The position numbers were made by a program, and so were the translations under genes. Shown here piece by piece: positions 60,083 through 64,000 of a stretch of 64,000 nt of DNA (position 1 is its first letter; each line of letters opens with the position of its first letter). The notes below the pieces were generated by a model that was given only the letters and a program-made list of their open reading frames with translations, did not search any database and had not been told where the DNA came from. The stretch covers positions 1,240,001 through 1,304,000 of the forward strand of contig OZ241902.1 of the NCBI GenBank assembly GCA_965203605.1, read 5' to 3'. The stretch is from JAPOUP01 sp965203605 (GTDB lineage: Bacteria; Pseudomonadota; Alphaproteobacteria; Rhodobacterales; Rhodobacteraceae).

Positions 60083-60940
60083 GAAGCTCCTACCGTCACT
60101 TCCGCGACGGGAAGCGCTATTCGTCGGAGAAGCTGCTTCATTGCATTCTCGGATCAAGCTGAACTTCTTGCCTGAGGATCGGAGGCCAAAATCAAACGAC
60201 ATTTCATTTGCAGCAGGTTGGGCTGGGGAACTTCCAGACGCCGCAGCTTTGGCCGCTGTCGCAACTCGAATGGCTAGCCGATAAGAGCCCAAACCGTCGC
60301 GGGGCGGAGGCGCTGTCGCGCAAGTAAATCGGGGGTTGCCCCTCCGCCGCCGCCGGTGTCAGTTCCGGAACGGTCGGGGCAGTCGAGGTCCTTCGGACTC
60401 TGGCGTGCACGTCACCCGTACAGGAGCCTGGCCCGAACCTTGATCGGCATCTGTCACTGATGGCACGGTGCGGCCGTGACCTCGTCCAGGAGATTGGGAA
60501 TGCGCCGTGGTTCCTCCCCGCCCGAACGGTGCGATGGAATGAAGGAGGCGTTGAAATGCCACGCGGACGGAAGGGAAAGGCCGGGAACCTGGAGATCGTG
60601 AACCGGGACTGCGCCGGGTCCAGCAGGGTGGCGCAGGCCCCGCCCATGGCCGCCATGTCCGCCCGCAGGAGCCAGACCTTCATCGGCGTCGGGCACCGGG
60701 ACCGCCCGCGAACTCGCGTGCCTCGTCCACACGATGGTCACGCGGGGGGAGGAACACCTAGAGCGGGGCATGGAGGAATACGGGCGCCGGCGCGTGAACC
60801 GCACCTTCTCCAACCTTGACCGACGGACCCGGCAGCTCGGCTACCACCTGGTGAAATCCCCCGAAAGTCCGGGATCCGTGAATGGCTTGAGATCAATGGC
60901 TTAGGGGTGTTTTACCCAAGAGGAGTAGTAGTCAAGACAA
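60083..60940. other. GC-rich accessory stretch with no identified gene
   Basis: About 860 bases between two insertion sequences. A plus-strand frame from 60734 (MVTRGEEHLERGMEEYGRRR, then VNRTFSNLDRRTRQLGYHLV) ends at TAG near 60904 and looks like the C-terminus of a transposase-like or other basic protein, but I cannot name it. Upstream parts of that gene are not readable. Probably degraded mobile DNA. Confidence 0.35.
60928..60940. repeat. Left copy of a 13-bp direct repeat flanking an insertion sequence
   Basis: GTAGTCAAGACAA, identical to 62665-62677. Interpreted as a target-site duplication made by the element in between. Confidence 0.85.
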
Positions 60941-62664
60941 AAATTCCCACCAGCGAGATTCCGGTCCGGTTTCCGGCGTGGCGCGGGCGTCGGCGTCGGA
61001 TTCGGGCGGAATCCGGGCGTGCGGGAACCTCCGGCGGGGTCCGTCGGAAAAAAACGGGATGTGTCGCGGGTCTGCCCCTGGGGCGGTTCGGTCGGGCGTT
61101 CAGGCGCGCCCGGGCGCCCCGCCCCGCGGCGGCGACCGTCCGGACGGTCCGGCGACGTTCAGGGCCGCAGGCGCGTGCCCGTGGGTCAGGGCGGGGTGGA
61201 GGGTCCGCCAGTCGGGGATCGGCAGGTCGTGAAGGTATGAACGGGTTCTCTCCCGAAGATATTTCAGCCGCCCCCTCGCCCCGGCGCGGCGGCGAACACC
61301 CTGCAGGAGGCGGCCCCGGTCCGGGCCGTGAGGAAGGCGGGCATCATCGTCATGGCGGGCACGGTGGTCAGGTGCCGCTTTCCGTGCCCGAAGCCGGTCC
61401 CGGAGCGGTGGCCCTGGTTCCTCGGCGTGTCGAGGTCTCGTTCCCTGTCCGCCAGCGGGAGCGGGCGGCGCGCATGACCGGCATGGGGCTGTCGCCGTCC
61501 ACGGGAAGGTCGGTGACCCAGGAGAACCCCTTCCGTCTCTCCTCCACGCGGTGGGTCGGGTCGTCCGGGCCGCGGTGGCGCCTCGCGATGTATGTCCTCT
61601 TGATGACCGTCTCCCGGTATTCGATGACGTTGACCCTGATGTCGGGATGGGAGGCGTTGACCGGCGTGCCGTTCAGGTAGCGCAGGTCGTGCCGGGTGCC
61701 GTCGGCGTCTGTGAACCGGGCCGTGCGGGTGTCCGGGCTGGCGGCGGGGCTGTCGAACAGCAGCGCGTGGTCGCCGGGTCTCCCCCCGGGGATGAAGCGG
61801 AGGCCGTGCCGCCGCAGGCGGGCGATGTGGGGTCCGTTGGACGCGGGGCCGTCCTGCAGGACGATGGCCTTCAGGCGCCGATGCTCCCGCCGGAGGTCGT
61901 CGACGGACCGCGCCGCGGCGTTGCGCCCGCAGCCGTTCCTCCTGTCTCCGTCGGTCCTGGCGACCGGCTCCGGGGCCAGAGGGAACACCTCGCGGCGTTC
62001 CGGGTGGCAGACCACGGCGGCGGGCATGCTGTGCGAATGGGTCCTCGACCCGTCACTGCGGCTGGCGACGCGGCAGTGGTGGCGGTGGACGGATTCCGGG
62101 CCGAATGGCCGGTGCCGTCGACCGGGATCAGGTAGTGGCCGTCGAAAACCGGCTGGTCCCCGGCACCCTGCCGCGCTGCAGCCTCGCGAACAGGGTCCCG
62201 ACGCCGGACGCAGTGCCTGGGGCCGGCCGTGCCGGGGCGCCTGCGCATGGCGGAGTCGCAGGGCACCGCCGCGATCCCGAACAGCGTCCGGAGGTTCCCG
62301 CGGACGATGGCGTCGCCGCGGCTGTCCCTGCCGGACTGCGGGAGCGACGGATACTTCAGCGGGAACATCGCGAACGCCGCCATGAGGTGGTCCCCAAGGC
62401 TGAAACGCCGCCCGTCCACCGGATCGTCGATGGCGCCGAAACATTCCGCCAGCGCCCCGACCGACCCGGGCCTGCCGGGGTCCTTCCGGAACCGCATCGT
62501 CCCAACTCCCGTCAGTGAGGTCATCGGGGATGCGGTAAGGGCCCCAGCCTATGATGTCAAGGGGATTCCGGGCGGTTTCCGGCCGCCGGGAAGGAAAAGT
62601 TCACGAAACCCGGTTCGCGGAAGCCCAGGGAATACAGGGTCCGGAAGGGCTGGTGGGAATTGCT
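60941..62664 (-). mobile_element. ISNCY-like insertion sequence (tentative family), broken
   Basis: A 1.72-kb element bounded by the 13-bp direct repeats. Its ends carry inverted repeats: AATTCCCACCAGC near 60942 and its complement GCTGGTGGGAATT near 62650. The interior encodes a degenerate transposase on the minus strand. Composition is visibly GC-rich. The family name is a tentative assignment from the FDGHYLIPVDGTG-type transposase; long target duplications occur in some ISNCY groups. Confidence 0.75.
61180..62524 (-). pseudogene. DDE-type transposase of the ISNCY-like element, several frameshifts
   Basis: Readable parts in order: ECFGAIDDPVDGRRFSLGDH, then DHLMAAFAMFPLKYPSL, NLRTLFGIAAVPCDSAM, PVFDGHYLIPVDGTG (catalytic-domain start), PAAVVCHPERREVFPLAPEP, LKAIVLQDGPASNGPHIARL, HGLRFIPGGRPGDHALLFD, KGFSWVTDLPVDGD and, in another frame, GHGKRHLTTVPAMTMMPAFL and LPIPDWRTLHPAL. 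The blocks lie in different frames (changes near 62330, 62100 and 61440), so the gene is dead. The order and spacing match intact transposases of this type. Confidence 0.8.
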
Positions 62665-62677
62665 GTAGTCAAGACAA
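62665..62677. repeat. Right copy of the 13-bp direct repeat
   Basis: GTAGTCAAGACAA, identical to 60928-60940 at the other end of the insertion. Confidence 0.85.
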
Positions 62678-62738
62678 TCTCCCTCGCACTCTATGCTTAG
62701 CGTCCTCCTAGTCCGGAAGAGAATGCGGGGTCTGTCGA

Positions 62739-64000
62739 TCATTGGTCTACAATCCGATCTACCACTTTTGGTAGAACATCTGCAGCCAACTTGGAAGAAA
62801 GAACATCCAACTGCAGCAGTGGAGCCGAAAGGTAGATGTGGAATTTCTCCGACATCAAATTCCCTGCTCCCGCGAACATGTCGACAGGTTCGCCGGATCG
62901 AATATCTGCCAGCACCGCTTGAAGATCGGGGGTTTCGTCCCCGGCCTCCACCAGCAGAAACCCGTCATGCTGTTCGACCAAGAACCCTTTACTTCTGAGC
63001 GCTAGCGCCAGGGTTGACGTTTTCACCGTCCCAACACGCGTTGCGATGATCGATGTGTGTTCGCCGAGAGTGTGGATATTCCTGGTCCGAAACCCCAGTT
63101 GGTCATAGTTGGCACGCGCTTCCTCGAGCATCTTTATGGAGACTGTGTCCATGTATGCCGGACTGGCATCTCCCTCGAGCACGGAGAACATTCCGCCAAT
63201 CACGTTGTCATGAATATCGCCCGCATCGCCGCCAAAGACGGGAGGCACACCTGCCTTCGCGGGTTTGACGACGATGACCTTTTCACGATCATGGATTTCT
63301 TGAACAACCCAACGACGCCCCGAGAATATCAACAGCATCCCTGGGGCAAGAACATTGTCGACCGGCAGGGTTCCAAGATCCCGCCCATCTGCAACCAAAC
63401 GGAATTCCTCTGGCGTCTGGAACACCGCGTAGAAGCTGTAATGCTCGACCAGCTTTTCGCCCGTCGGTCCCAAAAGTAATAGCCCGCTTCCGGCCTGTTC
63501 GATCAAACCAGTTTCAGGATGGCCGATCATACGCAGCACATCTGCGAAAACTTCGGTCGTGACCTTTCGGAACGGGCCCTCGCGGCACAGGACGTTGTAG
63601 ACCACGCTTGCAGACGCACCGCCGCGCTGCGCAATGACCGACAGTATCTGGTGAACGAGCGTCGAAAGATGAAGCGCATGGGGTTTTGGCGGTTCGCACC
63701 AGCCTTCCAGCAACAGGTCTATCATCGCGATAGACCTGATCAGGCCAAGGCGAAGGCGATCAACGAAACTGCTCTCCGGCGTCAACTTGGCTTCGACAGC
63801 GTACTGCCTGAGAATGGCTGGATGTCCCTCCCGTCGGCCTGACCGGCCGAGACGTTGTCGCAACGCGGCGACGCTGAATGGTGCCCCGATTTGGGCCACG
63901 CAGGTCACGTCACCGATGTCGATTCCAAGCTCAAGCGTCGACGTGCAAACGGCAGTTGTCGGTTTTGCGGCGTCCTTTAGACGGCGCTCCACGAAGTCAC
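62739..64000 (-). CDS. Lhr-like DEAD/DEAH helicase, C-terminal part, cut by the window edge
   Basis: A superfamily 2 DNA helicase of the Lhr group (large helicase related), involved in DNA repair. About 420 residues are visible and the frame is open through the right edge. CTSTLELGIDIGDVTCVAQI (motif V region) and VAALRQRLGRSGRREGHPAI (motif VI, QRxGRxGR) place it in this family. The rest (winged helix, FRLVADGRDLGTLPVDNVL, GMLLIFSGRRWVVQEIH) matches the C-terminal Lhr domains. Motifs I-IV lie outside the window. The stop is 61 bases from the ISNCY-like element. Confidence 0.85.
   Translation of the reverse strand, partial: DFVERRLKDAAKPTTAVCTSTLELGIDIGDVTCVAQIGAPFSVAALRQRLGRSGRREGHPAILRQYAVEAKLTPESSFVDRLRLGLIRSIAMIDLLLEGWCEPPKPHALHLSTLVHQILSVIAQRGGASASVVYNVLCREGPFRKVTTEVFADVLRMIGHPETGLIEQAGSGLLLLGPTGEKLVEHYSFYAVFQTPEEFRLVADGRDLGTLPVDNVLAPGMLLIFSGRRWVVQEIHDREKVIVVKPAKAGVPPVFGGDAGDIHDNVIGGMFSVLEGDASPAYMDTVSIKMLEEARANYDQLGFRTRNIHTLGEHTSIIATRVGTVKTSTLALALRSKGFLVEQHDGFLLVEAGDETPDLQAVLADIRSGEPVDMFAGAGNLMSEKFHIYLSAPLLQLDVLSSKLAADVLPKVVDRIVDQ

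Noticed and set aside
59011..60087. Target-site duplication around IS copy D
   Set aside because: The 5-bp flanks (GCTTG and GAAGC) do not match, unlike those of copies B and C.
1..64000. CRISPR array
   Set aside because: No series of regularly spaced repeats was found; repeats seen are IS ends, the 12-bp coding repeat and short hairpins.

Overview
The window comes from an alphaproteobacterium, most like Rhodobacterales. The basis is a set of protein families and gene orders: a DUF4167 protein, a DUF3553 protein, an olsBA ornithine-lipid pair, a Fur/Mur regulator that lacks the usual cysteine motif, rplU-rpmA-obgE-proB-proA, lptF-lptG-lptD-surA-pdxA-rsmA, and a virulence-factor/MetF-like/methyltetrahydrofolate-methyltransferase module. 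This is inferred from protein content; no 16S gene is present. Conserved genes look moderately GC-rich, while the insertion sequences are visibly richer in G+C. Insertion-sequence debris and pseudogenes interrupt an otherwise compact chromosome. Layout: 0-3 kb holds the start of ctaA, trmJ, an orphan vsr and a thiE-like gene. 3-5 kb is a truncated IS30-type element fused to the remains of a coxE-xdhC maturation module. 5-6.6 kb is olsA/olsB. 6.6-9.8 kb is an accessory block: a PD-(D/E)XK-like protein, an XRE regulator carrying a 15-base homopolymer, and an IS4-type fragment. 9.8-15.5 kb is DUF3553, proA, proB, obgE, rpmA, rplU (with a long acidic tail) and tRNA-Ser(CGA). 15.6-21.4 kb is an accessory island next to that tRNA: an orphan AAA+ ATPase with a degenerate sibling remnant, a broken AAA/PD-(D/E)XK gene and three IS30-type copies or remnants. 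21.6-31 kb is recD2, rlmE, ppx, the one-carbon module, holC and pepA. 31-41.4 kb is LPS transport, surA, pdxA, rsmA, DUF4167, prmC and prfA. 41.6-53.4 kb is nitrogen-compound catabolism and housekeeping (agmatinase-like, M20 amidohydrolase, mazG, an intact-ended IS30 copy, nucleoside hydrolase, selO, D-aminoacylase, TRAP transporter). 53.8-60 kb is an Rpn-type nuclease, a Fur/Mur regulator, a DMT exporter, a sterol-desaturase-family enzyme, a nitroreductase and an internally deleted IS30 copy. 60-62.7 kb is a second, unrelated broken IS with a 13-bp direct repeat at its ends. The right edge is the C-terminal part of an Lhr-like helicase. The strongest unexplained signals are: (1) the IS30-type family, with six copies or remnants, none encoding an intact transposase, all copies that retain the region having Gly where the third catalytic Glu should be, and a structured 3' tail whose terminal hairpin keeps its pairing although its sequence differs between copies; (2) the poly-G tract in the XRE gene beside a PD-(D/E)XK-like gene; and (3) the tRNA-adjacent orphan AAA+ ATPase. 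No complete, clearly new multi-gene system could be demonstrated from sequence reading alone.
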